Below, in pieces: positions 8,325 to 17,289 of a stretch of 64,000 nucleotides of DNA. The notes under the pieces were generated by a model. The model saw nothing but the letters and a program-made list of their open reading frames with translations. It was not told the DNA's origin and searched no databases. Made by a program: the position numbers and the translations under genes. Source of the stretch: Promethearchaeota archaeon (lineage in GTDB: Archaea > Asgardarchaeota > Lokiarchaeia > Helarchaeales > RDOG01); contig RDOG01000003.1 of the NCBI GenBank assembly GCA_011365055.1, forward strand, positions 186,001 through 250,000, in the 5' to 3' direction. Position 1 is the first letter of the stretch; every line of letters starts with the position of its first letter.

Positions 8325-9038
8325 TTGAAAAATGATGATTCTAATGATGAAAAATATGATCCTAAGAATATTCAATTGTCTCGTTCTCAATGGATTCTTT
8401 TAGCAGTATTTGGAGCAATATCCGGTGGGGCTGTTGGCCAAATTATAGACAATGCATATCCTATGAGTGGTGCATTACATTACCATAATGCGATACTTGT
8501 TCCTTTTTTCGGTCAAGTTCTCGAATTCGTGTGGTTTGTCCCTATTTTATATATAACTGCAGGAGCTCTCATTGCAATCTTGATAACGTTATTAAGTAAA
8601 TTATTTAATCGGGAAACTGGAACCGTATTAGATGGATGGATTCGACGGAAACCACGAGGTGGTAACAATCCCAGTTGGATCTTCACGATTTCTAGTATCT
8701 TAATTTTTGTTTTGCAGTGGTTTTTAGGCTGTCATTTATCAATTTTTGTCCCTAATGCATGGCTTTTTGCTATTTTAGTTCTATGGGGTCTCTTGATTTG
8801 GTGGATCTTTGATGGAACAGATGCTGGTTTGATCTTGTGCCTAATGGTTGCTGCTCTAGGACCTTTAATTGAATTCACATTGATTAATGTATTTGGATTT
8901 TATCATTATACTAATCCTGATATGTTTGGCGTTCCTTTTTGGTTCGTAGGTCATTATATTGGCGGAACTCCTGGCAATATGAACTTGGCTCGTAAATATC
9001 TCGCGTTTCTACATGACAGAGGAACAAAAAATAATTAA
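8325..9038 (+). CDS. INSIG-like polytopic membrane protein
   Basis: The 237-residue protein has about six hydrophobic segments. Its C-terminal half matches the insulin-induced gene (INSIG) family in order and spacing: a WW-x-FD motif (IWWIFDGTDAG, near residue 163), a hydrophobic stretch, then YHYTNPDMF...WFVGHYIGG...GNMNLARKYLA, which parallels YQYTSPDF...W-P-C-I-FFAGG...GN-I-GRQLA in INSIG. The N-terminal half also has a W-F/W-VP motif (FVWFVP) at the right place. Eukaryotic INSIGs are ER sterol sensors; bacterial homologues exist with unclear roles. The TTG at 8325 is chosen because a GGTGAT site lies just upstream; the frame opens at 8313. Confidence 0.7.
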   Translation: MKNDDSNDEKYDPKNIQLSRSQWILLAVFGAISGGAVGQIIDNAYPMSGALHYHNAILVPFFGQVLEFVWFVPILYITAGALIAILITLLSKLFNRETGTVLDGWIRRKPRGGNNPSWIFTISSILIFVLQWFLGCHLSIFVPNAWLFAILVLWGLLIWWIFDGTDAGLILCLMVAALGPLIEFTLINVFGFYHYTNPDMFGVPFWFVGHYIGGTPGNMNLARKYLAFLHDRGTKNN

Positions 9039-9047
9039 TTTTTTTTT
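9039..9047 (+). terminator. Oligo-T terminator after the INSIG-like gene
   Basis: A run of nine T directly follows the TAA of the INSIG-like gene. Oligo-T tracts on the coding strand are the usual archaeal termination signal. No hairpin precedes it. The convergent SPFH gene ends 13 nt further on. Confidence 0.4.
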
Positions 9048-9059
9048 ATGATCTCTAAT

Positions 9060-9623
9060 TTAGAGATAATTTAATTCTTCAATTTTAACATCGATTGGCT
9101 CGAATCCGTATTTGATTAATGTCTTTGTTAAATCATTTTTAATTATACTTTCTAATTCATTTCTTATGCTATTTATTTCTCCAAATAATTTCTCTGAGCA
9201 AGTTTTATTAACAAATGAAATTACATTGTTATTAATAATTTCTTGTAATGTAGGAAAATAATCTCGTCCTAACGTTTCCGCTGTTAAAATTGGAGTAATC
9301 ATTTTAACATTGCATGAAAGCGTGATATAAAAAGGTAAATTCTCTCTATCCTTAAGCTTAATTGATGGTATTTTAAAAATCAAGACCTTTTTTTTAAAAA
9401 TTATTCTATTGCCTACAAAACTGAAAAAAATATATCGCCCATGACCATCATATAATTTTCTTTTTCTTTTAGTTGTTACTATATGTGCTTCATCAACTGG
9501 AACATTAACAATTCTTCTCATCCAATAAATAATCATTATTAGCATTATTACGATTATTATCATTATCATGGTAAAAATTACAATATTAACTACTTCGAAA
9601 ATTATGGGATCATACAACTGCAC
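9060..9623 (-). CDS. Short SPFH/band-7 (flotillin- or stomatin-like) membrane protein
   Basis: The 187-residue protein starts with one long hydrophobic helix (residues about 8-34), followed by IVNVPVDEAHIVTTKRK, the start of an SPFH domain, and beta-rich segments including IPSIKLKDRENLPFYITLSCNV. It ends at IEELNYL, about where the SPFH domain ends, so the usual C-terminal coiled coil is missing. SPFH proteins form oligomeric membrane scaffolds. The GTG start at 9623 follows an AAGGAA site. It lies downstream of two coiled-coil genes on the same strand. Confidence 0.6.
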   Translation of the reverse strand: MQLYDPIIFEVVNIVIFTMIMIIIVIMLIMIIYWMRRIVNVPVDEAHIVTTKRKRKLYDGHGRYIFFSFVGNRIIFKKKVLIFKIPSIKLKDRENLPFYITLSCNVKMITPILTAETLGRDYFPTLQEIINNNVISFVNKTCSEKLFGEINSIRNELESIIKNDLTKTLIKYGFEPIDVKIEELNYL

Positions 9624-9797
9624 TTTTCCTTCTTCCTATTGAGTAATTCTTTTTACTTAATTTTTTATTATCCATTTTTCTCTTTAATATTATTTTCTCT
9701 TTGACTTTAATATTATATTAAAGAATTTAATTATCGTTGTGGGTACATTGAAAAAAAAAATAGCTTAAATTAAAATATTAGAATTATGAAAAAATCA

Positions 9798-10529
9798 TTA
9801 TTTAGGCATTGTCACGATATTAGTTTCTTCATTCAAGGTAATGATTTCTTTTAGAGCAAGTTTCTTAATGGTCCTAACTGCCATGATTGGTGGTATATCG
9901 AGTTGTTTTTTCAAATCATCGAGCTTGCAAGAACCTTCTTTCATTACAGTCGCAAGGATAGAGACTTCATTAATATCCTCATCAGAATGTTCCATAACAA
10001 AAGTGGTAAAGAAATTTGAACTTCTTAAAGTATTTACTTTATTTTCTAATTCCTCATGCTTATTATCAAAATCTGCTCTCATATCACTTTCTTTGCTTTC
10101 ACTTTGAACTTTATTTTCTTCTAATTCTGCCTTTTCTCCTTCTTTTATTTTAATCTTTTCATTGACGCTTTCTAGCTTTGAAGATATGTTTTGAAGTTCT
10201 AATTTTGGTTCGTTTAAATCGCTCAGGTTTTTTTCGTATTCGTTATTTGATTCTGTGATCTTTGCTTTTAATTCTTCTTCATTTTTCTTTAATTCTTGTT
10301 GTTTTTTGTCCAATTCTTCAAATTCTGTCTTCAAAGCTGTTAATTCTGATTTAAGATCATCAATTTCGCTATCTATCTTTTCAACATCCTTTTGTTCTAC
10401 TTGCATGTGCTTCCAAATCGTACTTAACTTGTTTAAAACCGTATCCATATTTTTTTGGATGGATTGTTGATAAGTATCAAAAGCTTTTTCAAAGGATTCT
10501 ATTTTTCCCAATATTTCTTCCGAACTCAT
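9798..10529 (-). CDS. Coiled-coil protein with C-terminal winged-helix-like domain (B)
   Basis: The 243-residue protein is helical and charged. Residues about 1-165 form a long coiled coil (many E/K/L heptads, with a DKKQQELKKNEEEL stretch). Residues about 165-243 look like a small winged helix: SILATVMKEGSCKLDDLKKQL, PPIMAVRTIKKLALKEIITL, and a closing beta pair. The ATG overlaps the previous stop (TAATG), and a strong AGGAGGT site lies just upstream. It shares the coiled-coil DKKQQE signature and overall plan with its neighbour, so the two are probably paralogues that assemble together. Function unknown. Confidence 0.75.
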   Translation of the reverse strand: MSSEEILGKIESFEKAFDTYQQSIQKNMDTVLNKLSTIWKHMQVEQKDVEKIDSEIDDLKSELTALKTEFEELDKKQQELKKNEEELKAKITESNNEYEKNLSDLNEPKLELQNISSKLESVNEKIKIKEGEKAELEENKVQSESKESDMRADFDNKHEELENKVNTLRSSNFFTTFVMEHSDEDINEVSILATVMKEGSCKLDDLKKQLDIPPIMAVRTIKKLALKEIITLNEETNIVTMPK

Positions 10530-11278
10530 TAAAAGTCTACCTCCTGTTTCAATAGAACAGAACCTGAGACGCTATCGTATTCAATAGGACCTTGAAGTTC
10601 CACGACTTTTTGTAGAACTTTTTTTACCTCATCTTCATTTATGCTTGAAGATAAAACGACCTTGCTTACTTCCATCTTAACATCCTTTTGTAATGCTTTA
10701 ATAACTTGGACTTGTGCATTTTTCAAATATTCTTTCGTTATGAGCAATCTCATGGCATTAATTCTTCTCTGAAACGATTCAACAAAACTACTTTTTTTAT
10801 TAAAATCAGATTCTAATTCGTTTTTTACTTTCTCTATTCTTTCGTTAGAACTTTCTTTTAATTTGATTAATTCTTGGACTTTAGTTTCTAAATCTTTTAG
10901 ACGTTGGCTTCTATTTTCAAATTCTTCCTTTTGTTTTGCTACTTTTTCAGTAGTATCTTTTAACTCAATCTTAATATTTTCAATTTTTTTAATATTTTCT
11001 TGTTGTTTTTTGTCTAAATCTTCTATTTCTTCTTCTAATTTCGCATTGTCTAACTTAGCTTGTGAAATTTTATTTTTATAATCTATAATTTCATTTTTCA
11101 TTGATTCAATTTTTGATAACTTCGATTTTTTTAACTCTTCGAACGATTCTATTAATTTTAGCATGCTATCGGGATTTTCTTTTAATTTTGGAATAGTATT
11201 CGTAACAATATTATTCATATCATCAAAATTCATCATAATTTCTTTTAAAGCCGTTTTAACATTCGTAATTTCACTCAT
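10529..11278 (-). CDS. Coiled-coil protein with C-terminal wHTH-like domain (A), paired with the next gene
   Basis: The 249-residue protein has a short helical N-terminus, a coiled coil from about residue 40 to 170 and a compact C-terminal domain (about 175-249) that could be a winged helix: VQVIKALQKDVKMEVSKVV, INEDEVKKVLQKVV and a beta pair GPIEYD/GSVLLKQ. Size and plan match the downstream protein, with which it overlaps by 1 nt, so co-translation and a heteromer are likely. ESCRT, SMC-kleisin and segregation proteins were considered, but no diagnostic motif was found. Confidence 0.75.
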   Translation of the reverse strand: MSEITNVKTALKEIMMNFDDMNNIVTNTIPKLKENPDSMLKLIESFEELKKSKLSKIESMKNEIIDYKNKISQAKLDNAKLEEEIEDLDKKQQENIKKIENIKIELKDTTEKVAKQKEEFENRSQRLKDLETKVQELIKLKESSNERIEKVKNELESDFNKKSSFVESFQRRINAMRLLITKEYLKNAQVQVIKALQKDVKMEVSKVVLSSSINEDEVKKVLQKVVELQGPIEYDSVSGSVLLKQEVDF

Positions 11279-11415
11279 GTAAAAACCCCATTAAAAACCA
11301 AATTAGTAAATATTATTGTATTTCCATCTATATAAAGTTGACAAATTTAGAAACGACGTCCAAAATATTCAACAATCATAAATGCTCATTAAATTATAAA
11401 AAAAAGAAAGTTAAA

Positions 11416-12156
11416 TTATTCTTCTACCCAACCAATTTTATTTTTAAACCAATCAGGCATGGAGAAACAAATATATAGTATTAATGCAGCAACAAACATC
11501 AAGATTCTTCCAAATATTAGCAAAATATCTACTATTGGGCTTGCAATAGCCATGACTTCTAAGATATATCCTGAAAAGAAAGCTGAAATTGCGACTCCCA
11601 TCCAAAAACTCCTCAGGGAATTTGCTTTATTCAGAGATGCTGATTGAACACTAAAATAAAAGAACATTATTGGTGATATCAATCCCAAAGGAATAAGACA
11701 GATAAAACTAATCAAGCTAATAGTTGGATCATATGCAACTTCTCCAGCAATAATATCCGAAAGATTTCCACCATATAATCCGTTTATGTTTGCATGAGTT
11801 AATATCGAGACATAAATAACTGCGACAAGCGAGATTATGATTGTTAAACCAACTTTTTTCTCAGGAAAGGTATTATTAAAGGAGAAATAATTAATTAAAA
11901 CAATTGCAGTACCGCTAAATATTAACGCTAAAATTGCCATCATTCTTCCAATAAATTCATCTAATTCAAGAGTAAGTGTTTGAATTAGTAACGTGACAAT
12001 AGCCCCTAAAAACATTATAAAAGCAAAAGTAAAAACTAAAGTGTTTTTATTTTCTGTATGTTTATATTTTTGGAGTAATACTCGAATATTAAGAATAACA
12101 AATATTACTATCAATATTATGATTCCATAACCTACAAATTCTAAGGGATTTTGCAT
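11416..12156 (-). CDS. Seven-helix integral membrane protein, unknown
   Basis: The 246-residue protein contains seven evenly spaced hydrophobic segments (about residues 5-28, 42-62, 70-92, 103-122, 145-170, 185-205 and 212-235) and short loops, ending in a basic/aromatic tail (PDWFKNKIGWVEE). This resembles the seven-helix input modules found in archaeal and bacterial sensor proteins, but there is no kinase or other output domain. The ATG at 12156 is used. It lies upstream of the coiled-coil pair on the same strand. Confidence 0.7.
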   Translation of the reverse strand: MQNPLEFVGYGIIILIVIFVILNIRVLLQKYKHTENKNTLVFTFAFIMFLGAIVTLLIQTLTLELDEFIGRMMAILALIFSGTAIVLINYFSFNNTFPEKKVGLTIIISLVAVIYVSILTHANINGLYGGNLSDIIAGEVAYDPTISLISFICLIPLGLISPIMFFYFSVQSASLNKANSLRSFWMGVAISAFFSGYILEVMAIASPIVDILLIFGRILMFVAALILYICFSMPDWFKNKIGWVEE

Positions 12157-12441
12157 GTCAATTCATATTCTATGATTTTTTGATATTAAAATGAACGATA
12201 TAATAAAAAAATTAGCAAAATATTAAAAAAATCCTAAATTTTGATTTGAGATATTTTAGTAGAGTTATTACGGGTGTCTATTAAATTATTTTTAATATTT
12301 AATTCTACTTACAATTACGATATAAAAAGCTAGATCTATATTTATTGCAGGAGAAATGATTAAAAAATTATTAAAAAAGAATACTTAGGATGTGCAATTG
12401 AAAATAGTATTAATAAAATAAACAGGAAACGGACAAATCAC
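12157..12441. other. Intergenic region between the 7TM gene and cofG
   Basis: AT-rich divergent promoter region. It holds an AGGAG-led mini-ORF of ten codons plus stop at 12356-12388 (MIKKLLKKNT) upstream of cofG, and otherwise no structure that I could support. The cofG start has its own CAGGAAACGG segment about 12 nt upstream. Confidence 0.4.
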
Positions 12442-13578
12442 ATGTCGGATAAAATTTTTGTTGAGAAGTTAGTTAAAAAATTTAAAAATAATAATCAATT
12501 TGAAATTGAGGAATTAAACAACATTAATGAAATTTCAAATAAGAATTTAAATTTATTATCTAATTTTATATTTCAATTCACGCGTAATTCATTTAAAAAC
12601 ATAACATTTTCAAAGAACATTTTTATTCCTATAACTCATCTATGCAGAAATCAATGTTCTTATTGTGGATTTCGAGAAGAACCTTCTAAAAATGGTCAAA
12701 TACTTATGAAAATTCCAAAAATAAAGAAATTATTAGAAAAAGCTAAAAAATTTGATTGTAAAGAGATTCTTCTCACTTTTGGTGAAAAACCCGAAGAAAA
12801 ATATCCTGAACTACACGAAGAATTAATAAAAATGGGATATAATTCACTTCATGAATATCACTTGAAAATATGCAACATGGCATTGGAGATGGGATTATTA
12901 CCCCATAGCAATCCTGGCTTATTAACTATTAAAGAGCTTGAAAATTTAAAAGAAGTTAATTCAAGCATGGGGTTGATGCTTGAATCTTCAAGTAAAAGAT
13001 TGTGTGAAAAAGGAGGTCCACACGAAAATAGCCCCTCTAAAATACCAGAGAAAAGATTAGAAATGATTGAACATGCAGGAAACTTAAAGATTCCCTTTAC
13101 AACAGGTATTTTAATCGGAATTGGTGAAATTTTTCCCGAACGCGTTGCGTCATTAATCGAAATTAAGAAATTACACGAAAAATATGGTCATATTCAAGAA
13201 ATTATCATCCAAAATTTTTTACCGAAGGAGGGTACTAAAATGGAAAATATGAAACCTATTCCCATTGAACAGTTAATAAGAACAATAATCACTGCTAGAT
13301 TGATTTTTAGAGATTCAATGTCAATTCAAGTACCTCCAAATTTAACGTTATACAATTTAGATGAAATCTTACAAGTTGGCATCAATGATTTAGGTGGTAT
13401 TTCTCCCATTACATTAGATGAAATCAATCCTGAAATGAGGTGGCCTTCTGAAGAAGAATTAAAAAAAATTTGTCAAAGAAATCGTTTAAAATTAAAAGCG
13501 AGACTACCTGTCTATCCTCAATTTATAAATTCTGAATTTGTATCTCATAAAATTCTTAAAATAATCGAATCGTATTAA
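12442..13578 (+). CDS. cofG: 7,8-didemethyl-8-hydroxy-5-deazariboflavin synthase subunit CofG
   Basis: CofG is a radical SAM enzyme that, with CofH, builds the F420 chromophore (F0) from 5-amino-6-ribitylaminouracil and tyrosine. The radical SAM cysteines are C68, C72 and C75 in ITHLCRNQCSYCGF. Further family features are LLTFGEKPEEKYPELH, HSNPGLLT, LGLML-like SMGLMLESSS and the IGIGE segment. The 378 residues match family length. cofH follows 91 nt downstream on the same strand. The substrate is the product of the riboflavin branch encoded at 2505-7498. Confidence 0.95.
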   Translation: MSDKIFVEKLVKKFKNNNQFEIEELNNINEISNKNLNLLSNFIFQFTRNSFKNITFSKNIFIPITHLCRNQCSYCGFREEPSKNGQILMKIPKIKKLLEKAKKFDCKEILLTFGEKPEEKYPELHEELIKMGYNSLHEYHLKICNMALEMGLLPHSNPGLLTIKELENLKEVNSSMGLMLESSSKRLCEKGGPHENSPSKIPEKRLEMIEHAGNLKIPFTTGILIGIGEIFPERVASLIEIKKLHEKYGHIQEIIIQNFLPKEGTKMENMKPIPIEQLIRTIITARLIFRDSMSIQVPPNLTLYNLDEILQVGINDLGGISPITLDEINPEMRWPSEEELKKICQRNRLKLKARLPVYPQFINSEFVSHKILKIIESY

Positions 13579-13669
13579 AGTTAAAAAGTTTTTAAAACAT
13601 TTTAAATTTTAATGGGTATGTGGTTACATTCAATCTAAAATAAGATTAATTTTAATAGATGGTTAAATC

Positions 13670-14800
13670 TTGATCGAACTCTCAAGACAAAATATCGTAA
13701 ATTCTTTAAAAGAGCTAAATTCTGGAATTAATTGCATTCTGGAAAAAGCTTTAGATCGCAAGAGAATATCTCCCGAGGACGCTTTAAAATTATTTAATAT
13801 TGAAGATAAATATGTTGATGCTTTATTTGCAGTTGCTGATTATCTTCGATATCAAGAAAAAGGAGATTATGTAACTTATGTTTTAAATAGAAATATTAAT
13901 TTTACAAACATCTGTACTGTACAATGCAAATTTTGTGCTTATCATGAAAAAGATTTTCATTCTCCAGAAGCTTTTTTTCTCTCCACCGAACAATTTATGA
14001 AAAAAATTAGAGAAGCTAAAAAAATTGGTGCTACGGAAATATGCATTCAAGGTGGCATTGCTCCAAATCTTGAAATTAATTTTTACAAGAATTTAATATT
14101 GAATATTAAAAAGGAATTCCCAGAAATTCATATTCATGGATTCTCTCCATTTGAAATCTTCATGGCATCAAAAAATTCTAACCTTACTATTAAAGAAGCC
14201 ATAAAAATTCTTAAGGAAGCAGGTTTGGATTCAATTCCTGGAACTGCAGCAGAAATTCTAGTAGATGCCATCAGAAAAGTTATTTGTGAAAATAAATTAT
14301 CTGTTTCCGATTGGGTAAAAGTCATTAAAGAAGCTCATCATCTCTCAATCCCAACCACATCAACGATTTTATATGGACACGTAGAATCATATCAAGATAG
14401 AGTTGAGCATTTGAGGATTATAAGAGAGATTCAAGACGAAACAGGTGGATTCACGGAGTTTGTTCCGCTTGCCTTTATTAATTTAAATAATTCATTAAAT
14501 TTAAAATCATCCCGAAATAAAGGATTAGACGATCTTAAATTAATTGCGATAGCAAGGATCTTTTTGGATAACATTCCAAATATTCAAGTTTCTTGGGTTA
14601 AATTAGGAGTAGAGCTTGCTCAGAAAGGGTTAAAATGCGGCGCAAACGACTTCGGAGGAACATTAATGGAAGAAAACATATCTAGGCGCGCTGGTGCAAC
14701 TAATGGGCAATATTTAAGTGAAAATAAAATCAGAAAAACTATCATTGATGTTGATAAAATTCCTATACAAAGAAATACGATTTATGAAATATTAAAATAA
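13670..14800 (+). CDS. cofH: 5-amino-6-ribitylaminouracil-tyrosine 4-hydroxybenzyl transferase CofH
   Basis: CofH joins a tyrosine-derived 4-hydroxybenzyl radical to 5-amino-6-ribitylaminouracil, the step before CofG. Radical SAM cysteines are C82, C86 and C89 (NICTVQCKFCAYH), followed by CIQGGIAPNLE, HGFSPFE, PGTAAEILVD and the STILYGHVES segment seen in CofH and MqnC-type enzymes. The 376-residue length is typical. The start is TTG at 13670, with only a weak GATGG upstream. Its pairing with cofG distinguishes it from menaquinone-pathway relatives. Confidence 0.94.
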   Translation: MIELSRQNIVNSLKELNSGINCILEKALDRKRISPEDALKLFNIEDKYVDALFAVADYLRYQEKGDYVTYVLNRNINFTNICTVQCKFCAYHEKDFHSPEAFFLSTEQFMKKIREAKKIGATEICIQGGIAPNLEINFYKNLILNIKKEFPEIHIHGFSPFEIFMASKNSNLTIKEAIKILKEAGLDSIPGTAAEILVDAIRKVICENKLSVSDWVKVIKEAHHLSIPTTSTILYGHVESYQDRVEHLRIIREIQDETGGFTEFVPLAFINLNNSLNLKSSRNKGLDDLKLIAIARIFLDNIPNIQVSWVKLGVELAQKGLKCGANDFGGTLMEENISRRAGATNGQYLSENKIRKTIIDVDKIPIQRNTIYEILK

Positions 14801-15105
14801 TCTTATGTGAGATTTTTATCATCAGTTATTTCTAATAGTTCCCTTAAATCTAATTATTATTCCTAAATTGAAATATATATTGCACTGATAAAAACCCAGT
14901 TGAAAGTATCAAATTAGCTCTAATAAAAAATAATTTCTAAGCATTTAAAATTAATAAGCGATTGGAATTCTTTCGAAGATGATCCCTAGATCAAGAGTTT
15001 TTCAAAACTTGGTTTGTATATAGATCTATCAAAATCTATGAAAAAATCTTTATTAATGAGCAACAATTTTAAGAGTATTAAATATTAAATCTACGATAAA
15101 AATAG
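14801..15105. other. Gap of about 305 nt with no gene recognised
   Basis: The region is AT-rich with stops in all frames. I saw no tRNA, no convincing hairpin and no repeat. It must contain the promoter of the small gene at 15106. Confidence 0.5.
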
Positions 15106-15387
15106 GTGTTGTTAGATTTGCCAAAGGAAAAAATTGATAAGGAAGATTTTGTGAAGCGGGTATATGAAAATGTGAATGAAATGAAGATTCCATTAATCGA
15201 TGAAAGAGTATACAATAAAGCGGTTATTGGAAAGACTGCCGTAACGGTAACTTTCAAATATGAAGGAGATGACTCAGTTATCAAAGGGTTCCTCGGACTT
15301 GCAGACTATTACCATACTGTTGTGATTCGCAAAGAATATGCGTTTTTCATTCCATGGAGTAATACAATATTTGAATTAATTTGCTAA
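15106..15387 (+). CDS. Small soluble protein, unknown function
   Basis: The product of about 90 residues has a charged helical N-terminus (PKEKIDKEDFVKRVYENV) and a beta-rich C-terminus (KTAVTVTFKYEGDD, YHTVVIRKEYAFFIPW). It looks like a compact alpha/beta domain. The frame opens with GTG at 15106; a TTG four codons later (15118), behind GGTG, is equally possible. No family recognised. It stands alone between cofH and a radical SAM gene on the opposite strand. Confidence 0.6.
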   Translation: MLLDLPKEKIDKEDFVKRVYENVNEMKIPLIDERVYNKAVIGKTAVTVTFKYEGDDSVIKGFLGLADYYHTVVIRKEYAFFIPWSNTIFELIC

Positions 15388-15583
15388 AGAATTTTTTAAA
15401 AATCTAATTTTTTTAGAACTTTTCTTTCAATTAAATATTAAATTTCTCCTGATCACTCTGATATCTTTCTAATTTTAATTCTCTGGCTATTGAATAGAGT
15501 TTTTCTCCTCTTTGAACTTTTTAATTAATTAAAAAAAATAAAATTTAGAGCGATTTTCTTTTTATAAAGGTTATAAATGAAGA

Positions 15584-17164
15584 TTAAACAACTTGTCGTA
15601 ACCCTGAAACAGTGTTTAATAACCTGTTATACATTGTTTTATTAGCTACATCACGTCTCCAGCGATAATAGCTCCAATATAAAATCCCTGATAAGAATGG
15701 CAAGATTAATTTCATTCCTTTCTTTAAAAAATCATGTTTATATTGGTCTGCATTATATTCCCAACATCTAATGAATAATTCATATGATGCATTTGAGATT
15801 TTTGTCCAATCAGCTTTTCTAGCATTCCTGAGAATGCAATCTCCCAACGGTACGAATAGGACTGGCATTAAAAACACGTTATAATTCCGCATTTCATCGA
15901 TGAGCTCTATCGTTTTCATCGTATCATCTTCCGTTTCTCCTGGCATGTCCAATAAAAACGAGGTCAATGGAATCCAATCATTATCATTGAGAATCCCACA
16001 AGATTGAACGACTATTTCTGGCCATTCTTTACAAGTAAATGGCAATGGTTTCCCTCGCATGTATTTCTCTAAAATTCTAGGACTACCCGTTTCTACCCCT
16101 GTTTCTGCTGACATGAATGTTTTTCCATTTAAATGATATCTTCCCTTAATTTGGTGCGATTCATCCCTCCATGCTTCAGAAATTCGAAAGATCAATTCTG
16201 GATCAGCAGCTGCGGCTGCTAATGAAATATGTACTGGTTGAACGACGTCTACTCCGGGATAATTAGCAACGGCTTCAGCCATCTCAAACACAGCTTCCCT
16301 GTTTGGAACGAACTTCGGACTTCTACATCCATATAATAACATATCTTCAGATATTAAAGTAATGAAATTATTTCCTCCCTCTACATTGACTTTGACTTCG
16401 TCCATTATTTTTTTTAAGCTAAATTCTCGTCGTATTCGCATTGTCGGACTACAAAATTGGCAATTTCTTCCACATCCGCGCATCAATTCCACTCCTCCAT
16501 GCAAAGCTGCTTTTTTTATTTTAGGAATTTTTTCAAGTGCCGATGCGTTTCCTTTGATAATAGCTGGTATATTTTCGCCTTTTATTAAATTGTGGAAAAT
16601 TTGAGGTGCGATTTCTTCTCCCTCTCCTAAAATTATATGATCAATTCCCAATAATTTCCGAGTATTTTTTCCTGATACCTGCCAAGCACCTGCTCCGCCT
16701 ACTATTTTTTTTGCATTTGACTTTCTTAAATATCTATTAGTCATCAATTTTCTAAATTCAAATGCATTACAGCATTCTTCACTAAAACCAATGAATGAAG
16801 TGTATGTTAAGTCTACATAAGCAAGACCCATTGGATCCATGCTTGTAACGCCCATAACTTTAGTATCTTTTCCAATTACATCCTTAATTTGACTAGGGTG
16901 CACAGTGATAACCTCATCATCATCAAAACCATTATCAAGTAGGGATGCTTCAATTTTTCTTAATCCATGTGGGGCAAATTTCGCTCCTTTTTCATCAAAA
17001 GGAACTGGAGGATACCCGTAAGATCCGAATTTTGACGTTATACTTTGAAATAAATTGACTGGGAGGGAGGGAAAACCTCCTGTAAATGCAATAAATGGAT
17101 TCTCAAAAAAATCTGACATTTCAGTTGCAGACGCTGTTAGAACTATTTTTATTCCGTTTTTCAT
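15584..17164 (-). CDS. B12-binding-type radical SAM protein, unknown substrate
   Basis: The 526-residue protein has an N-terminal Rossmann-like region of about 200 residues (including TSMDPMGLAYVDLTYTSF and VGGAGAWQVSG, with IILGEGEE) resembling the cobalamin-binding domain of this superfamily. A radical SAM core follows, with cysteines near residues 230-238 in MRGCGRNCQFC, then AETGVETGSPRILEKYMRG and LLDMPGETEDDTMKTI. This is the B12-radical-SAM layout used for methylations and rearrangements, but no cobalamin-ligating motif is clear. The ATG is at 17164. Neighbours give no clue to the substrate. Confidence 0.75.
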   Translation of the reverse strand: MKNGIKIVLTASATEMSDFFENPFIAFTGGFPSLPVNLFQSITSKFGSYGYPPVPFDEKGAKFAPHGLRKIEASLLDNGFDDDEVITVHPSQIKDVIGKDTKVMGVTSMDPMGLAYVDLTYTSFIGFSEECCNAFEFRKLMTNRYLRKSNAKKIVGGAGAWQVSGKNTRKLLGIDHIILGEGEEIAPQIFHNLIKGENIPAIIKGNASALEKIPKIKKAALHGGVELMRGCGRNCQFCSPTMRIRREFSLKKIMDEVKVNVEGGNNFITLISEDMLLYGCRSPKFVPNREAVFEMAEAVANYPGVDVVQPVHISLAAAAADPELIFRISEAWRDESHQIKGRYHLNGKTFMSAETGVETGSPRILEKYMRGKPLPFTCKEWPEIVVQSCGILNDNDWIPLTSFLLDMPGETEDDTMKTIELIDEMRNYNVFLMPVLFVPLGDCILRNARKADWTKISNASYELFIRCWEYNADQYKHDFLKKGMKLILPFLSGILYWSYYRWRRDVANKTMYNRLLNTVSGLRQVV

Positions 17165-17289
17165 AAATAATTCCTCTTATTATGGAAATTACTAATAGCT
17201 CAAACTAAAAAAGAAAATATACGATATCTATTACTTTGAAATTTATATATTTTATAGTTATAAAATAAAAATGTAGATGTATAAAAAAA

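Noticed and set aside
9798..11278. Coiled-coil pair as ESCRT-III or SMC/kleisin proteins
   Set aside because: No MIM motif, Walker motifs or kleisin signatures; only the general coiled-coil plus wHTH plan is shared.
14801..15105. Possible tRNA or structured RNA
   Set aside because: No cloverleaf arms, TψC-like GTTC box or CCA context could be found on either strand.
15431..15516. Short minus-strand frame with a LysM-like text (GEKLYSIARELKLE)
   Set aside because: Only about 28 codons, bounded by a stop almost directly upstream, with no start codon; probably chance.
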